Part shown: positions 55,156 to 64,000 of the stretch, one piece after another | How the letters are laid out: the number at the start of each line of letters is the position of its first letter | How positions within the stretch are numbered: the stretch's first letter is position 1 | Assembly: GCA_026261815.1 (NCBI GenBank) | Contig: JAMPIT010000541.1 | Coordinates: 744,001-808,000, forward strand | Direction of reading: 5' to 3' | DNA: 64,000 nt | Origin: Monarcha castaneiventris obscurior | Lineage: Eukaryota > Chordata > Aves > Passeriformes > Monarchidae | Translations under genes and position numbers: made by a program | The notes under the pieces: generated by a model | The model's database searches: none | What the model was told of the DNA's origin: nothing | What the model saw: only the letters and a program-made list of their open reading frames with translations

Positions 55156-56960
55156 CAGTATATCCATACCTGTGGTGCACATAAACCCTATATATGTATT
55201 TGCTTAGGATTATGAATTTACCACTAACTTTTTTATTCCCTTCATATCCTATCCTGAGATTCCTCCATAATACAGAATCAGACTTTTACTGGATGATTTC
55301 TCTTTCCAGAAAATTGTTTGACTTCCTGGTTTGCTGTATCAATATTTTACTTCAGTTGCAGTTTCAGCAGCAGAAGGTGGAAATAGAGGAAAAACCCACA
55401 AGTACCATTAGCCAGATCGATTGATTTGAAAAGTATTGCTTTAGATTGGCTGCTCCCTTCTCCTACACACCACAAAATATAACATTAAATGTGATTAAAA
55501 GCTGAATAAAGGAATGTGGACTGAGGGGGAGAGAGAGAGAGGAAGTTTCTCCTTGCTTCTACATAAAGAAATTGTGCAACTACTTTGCACTTGTGTTGTG
55601 AAATTTAATATTTCTCTTCTAAAGCTGTATTTTTTGGTAAAGCTTTCTAGCATAAACCCATCGAAGTGTACAGCACTGCTACTCTCTTTAAGATAGGTTG
55701 CTTCTTTGTAATGATGGTTCATTTTTTGGGCACCTCTGCTGATCAAGGGCTGGAAGAAGCAGCATCTTTTTGACTTCCTGATTCTTCTTGAATCACTTCA
55801 TGGCTGATATTGGTGTGGGTTTGGGGACTTAGTGAAGAGCTGTTCTTTTCTCACCCAGGGTATCAAATATTCAAACCCCAATACGGAGGGCTTGATTCCT
55901 TGTTTAGAAGTGTGAATGAAACACCTGTTTTAGGTGGAAGATGTGATGTGCCCTGTCAGGCTTTACTGGAGTCTGTGATTCCCTCGCTGTGGAGTACAGA
56001 TCCAGAACTGGAGAATATCTGACTGTCTTTTAAAACAGCCACAGTTTGACATACCCCTCTTTCATCAGCAGATTTCAAAGCAAGAGCTGCAGCCTTGCTG
56101 TTCCCCATGATCAAAGAGCTCCACGAGGTGTTTACTAACTCTGCAGAAACAGCACTGGTACGGGAGATTGGAAAGACAAATATATGAAAATGGGGAGCTT
56201 AGAGGAGGATTGCTGGAGCATCCTTTCTTATTTTCCTGTTCCTTTACCTGGCCTGAACGTAGCCAGCTGAGGAAGACAAAGCTATGCCAAATTTACCAAG
56301 GAGAAATCAGACCTTGTCCTTTCTGTTGCAATTTGCAACTGTTTGCCACAATTCATAAAGCCAGAGAGGAAAACAGTGCAAGCAGGGCGAATGGTGATCT
56401 TGCCTGTCTTCTCTGGGTTTTTTTTTTTTGAATGCCAGCTGTGCCAGTCAGGCACTGACACACAACCAGCAATTGTCTGTGCCAGCAAAGATTCTCTTCT
56501 TGGATTCCATTGAGAGCACCTGTGAAGCTGAGATCTGTAGGTAGTACTAAACATTTGGTTCCATGCTGCACTTCCATATGCAGCCCTGATTCTCCAGTTT
56601 GTTTTTTTTAATGAAATAGCAGAATGACTTGAAGAATTTTTAGTTCTGTGTGGTTCTGTTCATCCCTTCGCTGTCCTATTTTAATTACTGTACCATGATC
56701 ATACTCCTTGGATTTGTATCTTCACCTGCCTAGTAAGGAATTCATCAATTGCAAGTTTGCTGTTCTCCAGTATTTCTATTCTGATGATGGGTTCTGTCTG
56801 CCCTGAGTAGAATGCTGAGGTACTTACCCATCCATTTGGGAATATTTTCTTCCTCCCAAACACATCTTGCTATAAACTTCCAGATAAACACATATTCTAA
56901 AGGAAAACCATTTACACCTGCCATATATGACATTAGCACTGCTCAGCTGTACAGAGTAAG

Positions 56961-56998
56961 CCAACCCCAACCACTGTGGGATTCCAGGATTCCGTGAA
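56961..56998 (+). mobile_element. Possible CR1 terminal remnant
   Basis: CCAACCCCAACCACTGTGGG then ATTCCAGGATTCCGTGAA resembles the last bases of CR1 (CCAACCCAAACCATTCTATG, then repeated ATTCTGTG). Only about 38 bp are recognisable. Confidence 0.45.
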
Positions 56999-59766
56999 GG
57001 GAGAGGTCACTGTGAGTTTGAATTTATGGTTGGCTACATCCCACTGTTTCTGTTTGGGTTGCTGTAGTGGCTTTTTTTAGGGGCAATCTGTGTATTTTCC
57101 TCTCTGCTGTGCACAGAACCCACTCGCTGCTGTAGCTGCTGCCTCTTGAACAAGTGATTGCTGCTGTGCCTGATACAGGAGAGCTGCGAGAGCTCTTCTG
57201 TGGGACCTAAAAGTGGATGATCGATGCCTGGGAAACTTGAGCAACCACAGACAGAGTCTTCATTACTCTTGAAGGCCTTAATTACTAGGATTAGCCAATT
57301 TTCCTGAAGTCATTAGAGTAGTTGAGTATAAATTGTAAGGTTGACCCCTTCCAGCAGTAACAGGAAACGTTTTCCTACTGAAAGTTTGCTACATCCTACA
57401 ATATGGTTTGCTGTAGACATAATTTCCATTTTATGTGGCATCAGGACACGTTACTTCCCAGAAAGAGGGAGAGAATATTTTTGATGTGTCTTTAACAGGG
57501 ATTGACTGTTGGATAATGCACAAGGGGCTCCTCCTCTTGAACCGATTTCCCAAATGCCCTTCTTTGGCTTGGACATAACCACCATAAATTGGCCATCATA
57601 TCCTGAAAGGAATTAGTGTGACTGCTTCCAGACGTTGGATATAAATTTATGGAATGATTTAGATATCGTTTTATTGCACCTGGCAGAGCACTTGATTCTT
57701 CTAGGATGTATCTAGCTGTGAACTCAGTAGATCTTTCCAAAAGATTGCAATTGCAAGAGTGCTGAGAGAGGAAAAAGGGCTAATGACGAGATTTAGATTT
57801 ACCTGGCCAACTGAAAGGAGTGAACCCAGAGAGAGCCACTTCTCACCCAAGGGGAGAGCAAGTCCTGCCTGAAGGGCTTGTGGACTCAGGGGCTACTGAA
57901 GCTGAAAGGGCAGGGTTATGGTTCTAGGGGATGCATGACTGCAGAGAATCAGGAAAATAATTCCTTTTAAGTTCATTCCTTTCCTCTGCCTTGGGGAGAC
58001 ACTGACAATATCCCAAACAGCCTCTTTTGTTTCCAGATAATGGTGGTAATTTTCAGTGGAGGGTCCTCTACGTGCTGTTTTTCAGACCGAAATCAGCAAT
58101 GAAACACTTGATACAAACTTTCCCAAACACGTCCTGGAGTCCTGCTAGTCTCCACCTCTGTAATTTCGTGTTTTAACTTGTGGAATAAGTCATACCTTAA
58201 GATAGGGTGTAGTTATCCCAGATGAGAACAGGAAGCCAGGTTTCATGGGCCTGCCTGCAGCAGGAACCCGCACTCCAACCTTTATTTTCTTCATACAGGT
58301 CTTTATGACAGACTTGACATTTCTCCTTCCTTCCTCAAACATTATCCTAATGGGCTGTTAGCAAAGCAGGAATTCCTGCTGCTTTGAAAAGCCCACACAA
58401 ATGATAGTTGTTATGCAGAACGCTGCTGAGTTCAAAACTCACATGTCTGTCTGACCGTGGGCAAATCCTTGAGTTTCCCTTTCTCCATTGTAAGGCTGTA
58501 AAATTATGGAAATTGTAACAGCTCTGCACAATTCTTGAGCCTTAAATTGTTAGGGAAGCTACATGTGCCAGTGAACAACAATGTTTGCTAATATTTACTG
58601 CTTGAGTAAAGTAGAGCTTTAGACTGACTGTTATTTTGGCCTGAAGTTTTTATGATTGTGCTCCACACAGAACTATCCTGCACTTGATAGGATGAATTTT
58701 GCATTTAACTTTGCTTGCAATGAATCTTGGCCTTCCACAGCCCAAAGTCAAAGCAGTGTGTGCCCTATTTAAGTAATGAGCTATTGATTTTAGAGCTACT
58801 CATTTTATTACCATCGTATGGAACTGGTCATATTCTGAAGACTTGTCTCTGAAATGAAAGCTGTTTAATTTCTGTTTGGGATGGGACAGAAATGGACTTC
58901 AGGGATTTTACCTATTGAAATTTGGCATATCACAGATAACAGGGACTGTCTGGCCTCACACAGAGCTGTGTATTGTGCTGAAAGAGCCTGGGAAGAAATT
59001 CCTCTTCTTGCTTGAGCTCAGGCCTCTGAGCAGGCTCCTCATGTAATGTCACCTTCATTTGTCACTGGTTGCTGTACCCTGTGTTCTGCTGCTCAGTATT
59101 TACAACACCTCCAGGATCAAAGAGACTCTGCCAAGAAGGCTCATGGGGAGAAATTTTGACCTACTTTTACATTTGGCAGCACTTTGCCTGCCAGGAGCAG
59201 GTGGACTGTGAACAGACCTTCAGTGGAGGGTCCACCCTGACTGGCACAGAGAGCCCTGGCGTGGCAAAGCAAGCAAAAAGCAGCATTGCAAACAGGCAGA
59301 GCTTAAACTCTCCCCCTCTCCTGCCCCCCTGTCTTGGGAATGCAAACTTTTCTGGGAGAAAGGCTGTGGAGGTTGCAAGTTCAGTTCATTTTTGTGTGTG
59401 CCTGTTGGTCTTCCACCTTTTCCTGCTGCTGGTTCTCCGCTCTGCAGCACTGGGGGGTGCGTGGAGAATCAATTGGCTTTCTGTGGTTGCTTGAACAAGT
59501 TTAAGCTACTCAAGCCATAGGATTATTGCAGGTTTCCTACTCCTAGGGAACATAAATGAGAAGAAATGCTACGCATTTGATTTTTTCAAGCCTAGGTTTT
59601 TACTTTCCAGGCTGTGATGCTGTTTTCTTTATGGCTGCAACTGTATATTAGAAAGCTGTATTTGTCAAATAGTAGAGATCAGTTTGTGTGTTTTCTCACC
59701 AAAAATCACATTGTGCTTCCCCTTCCCTTCCCTCTCACCTCTCCCCTGCATGTAAAACTTGAAACT

Positions 59767-59831
59767 TTGTAAAATGTTGTAAAATGTAAAGTTGTAAAAT
59801 GTAAAGTTGTAAAATGTAAAATTGTAAAATG
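59767..59831. repeat. 15-bp tandem repeat (TTGTAAAATGTAAAG)
   Basis: Three 15-bp units (59777-59791, 59792-59806, 59807-59821, the last with one change) are flanked by a partial TTGTAAAATG unit on each side. AT-rich and intronic. Confidence 0.9.
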
Positions 59832-61164
59832 CTGGCACCTTGGTATCCCCACTTTCAGTACACAAACTGAAGTATAAACCTGGGTAGTTTATGGAATACG
59901 TGTGCTGTACATGAGAAGAAAATCAGAGTTGGTTTTTAGACCTTTAAGACCTTTAATCTGTACATTAGGATGAAGTGAGCATGACTTGGCAATGCCCAGC
60001 CATTTCATTAGCTGGCTCTGGAAGGACCCTGGATGCCTGGTTTGGTTTATTTTTTGGGGGGGTGTGGACCAGATTAACTGATCCTGAGTTTGCTGAGCTG
60101 ATAAACTTCTGAATTCTGTGTGGAAATGAACTGACACTGGAGTGGGGGAGGGAACACAAGGGGGTTCTTTGAAGCAAACTCTTGCTATGATTAGGATCTC
60201 AGAAGATGCCTCTAATCTCTCAGAAGTTGCCTTGTAAGCTCTATTAAGCTATTGATTGCTTACAAGGAAAGTTGAAGGGAATGGGTTTTATTAATTTGAC
60301 TAAGTATTAAGAAAAAAAACCACTGTTGACTCCTCAGTGGATAAGTACAGGGACCCACCTTGAGAACGTGTTGGTGAAATGAGGGAAATCAGCCAATGCA
60401 CTGGCAGGACCAGTCAGCTCCTAGAACATCAGGAAGTTGATGGAGAGCTTCAGTGGGCTCTGAGAGTTGCATATTCCATCCCACCCCGATATCCCTGAGC
60501 AGGAGGGAGTTGGGCTTTCTCAAGAAGCAGAAGTTTTTCAATTGTGAGAGCAGGAAATGTCTGAATGACACAGTGAATAACAATAAGGTCAGAGATACCA
60601 AAGCTGTTGGTGCTGATGGGGACCATCTCTGGCCCCCAAAGTCACCGCTGTGGCAGTTTGAACTCACGTGTGGTGTCAAACACTCTGCAGTTTGGAAGAC
60701 AACCTTTCATCATTGCTTCAGCAGCCATGGGAAGGTTCATCCCGCAGAGTTGGAAAGGCACCAAAAGGATGGGCTGTGATGCACGAAAAATCTGGAGTTT
60801 GGAGGCTGTCCATTGATGATCCTGAGATCATCATCCCTCGCTTTGTTCAGGGCTTTAAATAAAAAGGTCACAGCAATTTCTCTTGATTTAGTTTCCTCCT
60901 CCCCCTGGGGATTATTAATGGCCCTGAGGCAGATGCAGTCTCTCCTTGCATTCCCTGCTTTGGGGACTGGATTCTGCACGAGGCCAGTGGGAACAGAAGT
61001 TGGCTAGTAAAAATTAAGGAAAGCAAACTTGCCCACACTCCTTTCTATCTGAACTAGTTCTGTAGGTATTTTAGAGCAGCATAGTTTGCAGTGCTGACAA
61101 TTCATGAACTTAACCCCTGCCACTCGTGCTGTGCAATGCTTTGGTACCTAAAAGAGCATTCCAA

Positions 61165-61206
61165 TTTTTTTTTCTATTTTTTTTTTCTTTTTTTTTTTTT
61201 TTTTTT
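61165..61206. repeat. Interrupted oligo-T tract
   Basis: This is 42 nt of T interrupted by three short breaks (CTA at one place, single C elsewhere). No retroposed body was recognised next to it. It lies about 0.9 kb upstream of the alternative SHANK2 start. Confidence 0.85.
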
Positions 61207-61859
61207 CTGCTTTGAGCTTATTTTTAGTAACTTCATATTTAATGAAAGGTATTAAACAACTCAAGGCTTTTACAGAGCGTTCCCTGTATCTGAAAGGTCC
61301 CATTTTAATGTGTATTTTGTGCATTTTCTTTATCTACCTTCTACTTTTATCTCAGCCAATGACAGTGAGATTCCTAAGGCTACTTTCTCTTTAAGGGAAT
61401 ACTGCTTACATAAATAGTCCTTTACACCATCTCCTCGTTTTATAATATTAATTGTTTATCAGGAGACAGGAAATATTCCTTAGAAAATGTGTTTTCCTGC
61501 TTGTGCATGCCTTGTTACTATTTCAATTATGCAGATTCTTGATGCTGTGGAAATTTGTGCTTGATGACGCCAAGGCAGCTGCACGTTGTTAGCATTGTAG
61601 GCTGTCAGATGATCATGTGGGATTCTTGCAGCATGCAACATTCAATAGGATTGAAAAAGGGCTTTTGATGCAAGGCATAGCTTTCAGAATATATTTGTGC
61701 CTTTTAGTTAGCTAATAGAAAATCATAATTTATTATCTTTAAATTTAAAATGCTGCCTCATTTTTCTTCTGGTTGGTTTCATTTTGGCTTCACTAGAAGA
61801 TGCATCTGGTACATCCACGATTGAGGAGTTTATTAATGATACTGTCGTTCAGTTCACTT

Positions 61860-62117
61860 ACTTTTTTTCCTTTTAGAGTCCTAGCTAGCCCACAGATTAC
61901 ATGATCACATGTTCATCCAGTCATTCATATAGAACACAAACCACCATGCATGATTTCTTCTTCTTTCTTTTTCCTCTCTGCCTTTTTTATTCCTTTTAAG
62001 TTGCTTTGTCATGTTCTCTTTTACCATCCACCTTAGTCTTTGTCTTCCCCTCGCTGCTATTTGTTCTATATTTTCCCATGCTTGGTTACTGCAATATTAT
62101 TTGATTAACGGGCTGTG
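61860..62117 (+). promoter_or_regulatory. SHANK2: Inferred internal SHANK2 promoter and 5' UTR
   Basis: The alternative coding start at 62118 implies transcription beginning close upstream, so the promoter and 5' leader should lie here. The stretch is pyrimidine-rich and not CpG-rich. A TATA-like TTCTATATTTTC occurs at about 62064-62075, but nothing pins a start site. The placement is inference from the alternative exon. Confidence 0.4.
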
Positions 62118-62292
62118 ATGATGATGAACCTGCACACTGGAGGAGCAGCTACTACAGTGGTGATGAAGGGATGTAATAATGGTCGCTATCCTCGGAATTC
62201 TCTCTACAGTGACTGCATAATAGAAGAAAAGGCAGTGGTCCTGCAGAAAAAAGACAATGAAGGATTTGGATTTGTGCTCAGAGGGGCAAAAG
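62118..62292 (+). CDS. SHANK2: SHANK2 alternative first coding exon (short, SH3-less isoform)
   Basis: An ATG at 62118 (three in a row, G or A at -3) opens a frame through the acceptor AG at 62208-62209 without interruption into the shared PDZ exon. The product starts MMMNLHTGG and runs through CNNGRYPRNSLYSDCIIEEK. The tail matches the short SHANK2 isoform (ProSAP1/CortBP1 type) that I recall from mammals, which begins with several Met and ends in NNGRxPRNSLYSDCIIEEK. An in-frame GTG at 62115 precedes the ATGs but is not needed. This isoform lacks the ankyrin and SH3 domains and begins just before the PDZ domain, so it could scaffold GKAP/SAPAP without SH3 partners. The exon ends at the donor GTATGT (62293). 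The transcription start is not seen. Identity is from memory of the family, not a search. Confidence 0.88.
62181..62209 (+). promoter_or_regulatory. SHANK2: Acceptor site that is also coding
   Basis: The pyrimidine tract and AG used to splice the long transcript into 62210 (TATCCTCGGAATTCTCTCTA then CAG) are also codons of the alternative isoform (PRNSLYS). The last AG before it is at 62167-62168, leaving a 39-nt AG-free zone; a possible branch A is in TGTAATAAT (62172-62180). The terminal AG plus T reads Ser in both transcripts. Confidence 0.75.
62210..62292 (+). CDS. SHANK2: SHANK2 coding exon shared by both isoforms: start of the PDZ domain
   Basis: In long transcripts this 83-nt exon follows CTCTACAG and ends before the donor GTATGTGC. 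It enters with one base (AG + T = Ser) and leaves one (G). The frame encodes DCIIEEKAVVLQKKDNEGFG then FVLRGAK. This is the first strand of the PDZ domain with the carboxylate-binding loop GFGF, the site that binds the C-terminal tails of SAPAP/GKAP proteins in Shanks (family knowledge). The PDZ domain continues in the next exon, so the domain is split by the 1.65-kb intron. Confidence 0.97.
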
Positions 62293-63946
62293 GTATGTGC
62301 TTCTGTGTGTGTGTGTGTGTGTGAGTGTGTGTGTGTGATGTGCAGTGGCATGAAGAAATTTATACATCTCGGAATATAAGCAGGAATTATTCTTGGTGCA
62401 CTTGGTTGCTAGACAACAGGATTCTCTGTGTGCTATACTACTCCGATGGATTTCGGTGGCTTCTCTCCGAAGCAGTTTGCATTTTTACATAGGAGAAGCA
62501 CTGCATAATCGTTCTGGGGGGAGAAAGTTTTGCCTGTATTTTTCTCGTGCCGGTGGATGTAGTCTTTTGCCATTAATCTGTTCTGTTGTGCAGTTTACTT
62601 AACTGTGGGAAACCTGCTTTCCTCATAAAAACTGCTGCTTTATTTCAAATGCCAGCCTGATTAAATAGGGCTGTGAATAGGAATAGACAAGAGCGGGGTG
62701 TTCTGTTTAAAATAGGTGTGGATCTTTCTGCAAGGTGACATTGGTGCAGTTTTAGTATGAAAATACGATCTTTTTTTATATCTTCAGAAGCTGCACGTAT
62801 GTTGCATGGCCTGTAGTGTGCTCATTTTTAAAGCTGTTCATGTGTTAAGCTGCATGGTCCTTCTCTGTAGGCTAAAATCCATCACAGTGGCATTCCTAAG
62901 AGTTAAAAAAGGCATTCTATTTAATGCTTTGCTTTTTAACTTTCAGTGCAGTTTGCTCCCTTTGTATTTCAAAAAAAGAATATATATCTATGATGGTATG
63001 TCCCATCTCTCGCTCCCCCTCATTTCACATGGCTTCTCCCTTGCCTTGCTTGAGCATGAAAATTATTCCATGTCTTCATTCTTGGGACATGGCTTTTGCT
63101 CTCCCCGTTCCCCACCCCTAAACCTAAGGCAGCGCCACCGCGGATTTGCAGGGCTGGAAAAGCTTTGCCAGTTTGAGCCAAATGAAATGTTTGGAGTCGA
63201 AGCAGGAGAGCCAAAGGCACTGCCTGATCTCTGAGCATTGGTGTGGGCTATCAGGGCTTCGAGCAGGGCTCACTCCCTCCGTGTGAGCCCAGCAGTTTCC
63301 CCCAGATTTTCTCCGTAGCAGCGGGGGCACCTCAGGTGAAAGACCCAAGGACTTTCCTTCCCGTGTGCGTACGTGACACAGAGGGACAGGCAGGGCTGTC
63401 ACAGGGCCAGCTGTGCCTCCTGGCCTTAAAAGTGATTTCTTCTGGTCTCTTCTTTGTTATGCACATCTAAATTTAGGAGGGGAAAAAAAAAAAAAAATTC
63501 TGGTTGATCGTTTTCATCCTTTGCCACCCACCCCACCCCCCTGGTTTGGCCAGATGCTCTCTCCTGGCTACAGCACATAATTCATTTTTAGGTGGATGTT
63601 GCCAGAGTTACAGCATTCTGCCAGGCACACAAAAGGGTTACTTGAGCCAATACCAAATATCCTGGAATATCAGAACCCAGCTATTGCCTGGTGCAGCTTG
63701 GTTTGGTTTGTGTCAGAGAAGGAGCAGGTATTTTCCCCTCTGGAAGGAAGACCTGTGGATTGCTGTTGCAGAGGGATTGCACTCTGTCCCCAGCATCCTG
63801 ATCTCCCGTGAGGCACATCCCTCTCACTTCCAGCACCCACCATTTTTTAACCCTAAATTGGAATGGCCAATGATAGGCCTGTAGTCAAGTGGTATTTGCA
63901 AGCACTCCATAACTTTCTTTTTTTAATGTGGTATTTATTTTTAAAG
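62293..63946 (+). other. SHANK2: SHANK2 intron, 1.65 kb
   Basis: Phase-1 intron with donor GTATGTGC and acceptor TATTTTTAAAG. A (TG)n tract starts 11 nt into the intron (62304). A short poly-A is at about 63483 and a C-rich run at about 63527. There is no gene: frames such as 62806-63234 (142 codons) have no domain. The acceptor tract is T-rich (TTTCTTTTTTT at about 63914). Confidence 0.9.
62304..62337 (+). repeat. (TG)n tract next to a splice donor
   Basis: A TG-repeat of 34 nt with one GA interruption begins 11 nt downstream of the 62292 donor, so the pre-mRNA carries a UG-repeat there. UG-repeats are bound by TDP-43 and CELF-type proteins (general knowledge), so it could affect use of this donor. 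Confidence 0.95.
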
Positions 63947-64000
63947 CTGACACACCAATTGAAGAATTCACCCCAACTCCAGCCTTTCCTGCTTTGCAGT
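63947..64000 (+). CDS. SHANK2: SHANK2 coding exon, 5' part: PDZ domain (truncated by window end)
   Basis: This exon starts after TTTTTAAAG and runs off the window. It enters with two bases (G + CT = Ala). The frame encodes DTPIEEFTPTPAFPALQ, the conserved Shank PDZ segment between the first two strands, including an extended loop. The last visible base is the T of the next codon (probably Tyr). The rest of the PDZ domain, proline-rich region and SAM domain should lie downstream. Confidence 0.95.
   Translation, partial: MTHQLKNSPQLQPFLLCS

Larger units (their letters stand above)
45614..62209 (+). other. SHANK2: SHANK2 intron, 16.6 kb (long-transcript form)
   Basis: This phase-2 intron has a donor GTAAGA and ends at the acceptor CTCTCTACAG. 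Its last 92 bases (62118-62209) are coding in the alternative transcript. It holds CR1 fragments at 49996-50077 and about 56961, a (TG)n at about 51054-51070, a CArG-box palindrome (55138-55155), an AT-rich 15-bp tandem repeat (59767-59831) and an oligo-T tract (61165-61206). The rest is unique AT-rich DNA without a recognised gene. Confidence 0.85.

Noticed and set aside
60453..60779. 108-codon frame in intron
   Set aside because: No domain, no splice context, and overlapping minus-strand frames; treated as chance.
62115..62117. GTG as the start of the alternative SHANK2 exon
   Set aside because: Three ATGs follow directly, and the family N-terminus begins with Met runs; the ATG at 62118 is preferred.

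Overview
The window is intronic-rich vertebrate DNA from a bird. The avian call rests on several CR1 LINE 3' fragments ending in the bird-type ATTCTGTG-like terminal octamer, very few other transposons, and short CpG-rich pockets in otherwise AT-rich sequence. A songbird is possible but is not proven by the sequence. There is one recognisable protein-coding gene, on the + strand: SHANK2 (ProSAP1/CortBP1), the postsynaptic-density scaffold.

Five coding exons are visible, all with GT/AG borders and compatible phases: 1730-1899, 13521-13634, 45538-45613, 62210-62292, and 63947 to beyond the window end. Joined, they encode a linker, the SH3 domain (split between the first two exons), the SH3-PDZ linker, and the start of the PDZ domain with its carboxylate-binding loop GFGF. 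The gene continues in both directions outside the window. The exon at 62210 also has an alternative 5' form. An ATG at 62118 opens a reading frame that runs through the acceptor AG into the same exon. Its N-terminus (MMMN...PRNSLYSDCIIEE) matches my recollection of the short SH3-less SHANK2 isoform of mammals. This marks an internal promoter just upstream and is the best evidence for SHANK2 rather than SHANK1 or SHANK3.

The introns hold: a solo LTR in antisense orientation (7222-7658, terminal inverted repeats and a 4-bp target duplication); CR1 fragments at about 4.3, 8.8, 17.5, 28.4-28.9, 33.6-34.0, 50.0 and 57.0 kb; a GC/CpG pocket with a (GGCCCC)n run at 17.2-17.6 kb; a second CpG pocket with a CTCF-like motif at 26.2-26.8 kb; and, most striking, a 3.2-kb CCACAT-family tandem array at 35,721-38,943. 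That array has higher-order structure (a 754-bp internal duplication) and is open in all reading frames I can judge, so the 1,119-codon ORF across it is almost certainly not a gene. A UG-repeat lies 11 nt downstream of the 62292 splice donor, and a perfect CArG box sits at 55142-55151.

No other gene, tRNA, rRNA or CRISPR was recognised. I did not find a novel multi-gene system. The unusual features are the hexamer array, the GGCCCC run, and the double-duty acceptor/coding sequence of the alternative first exon.
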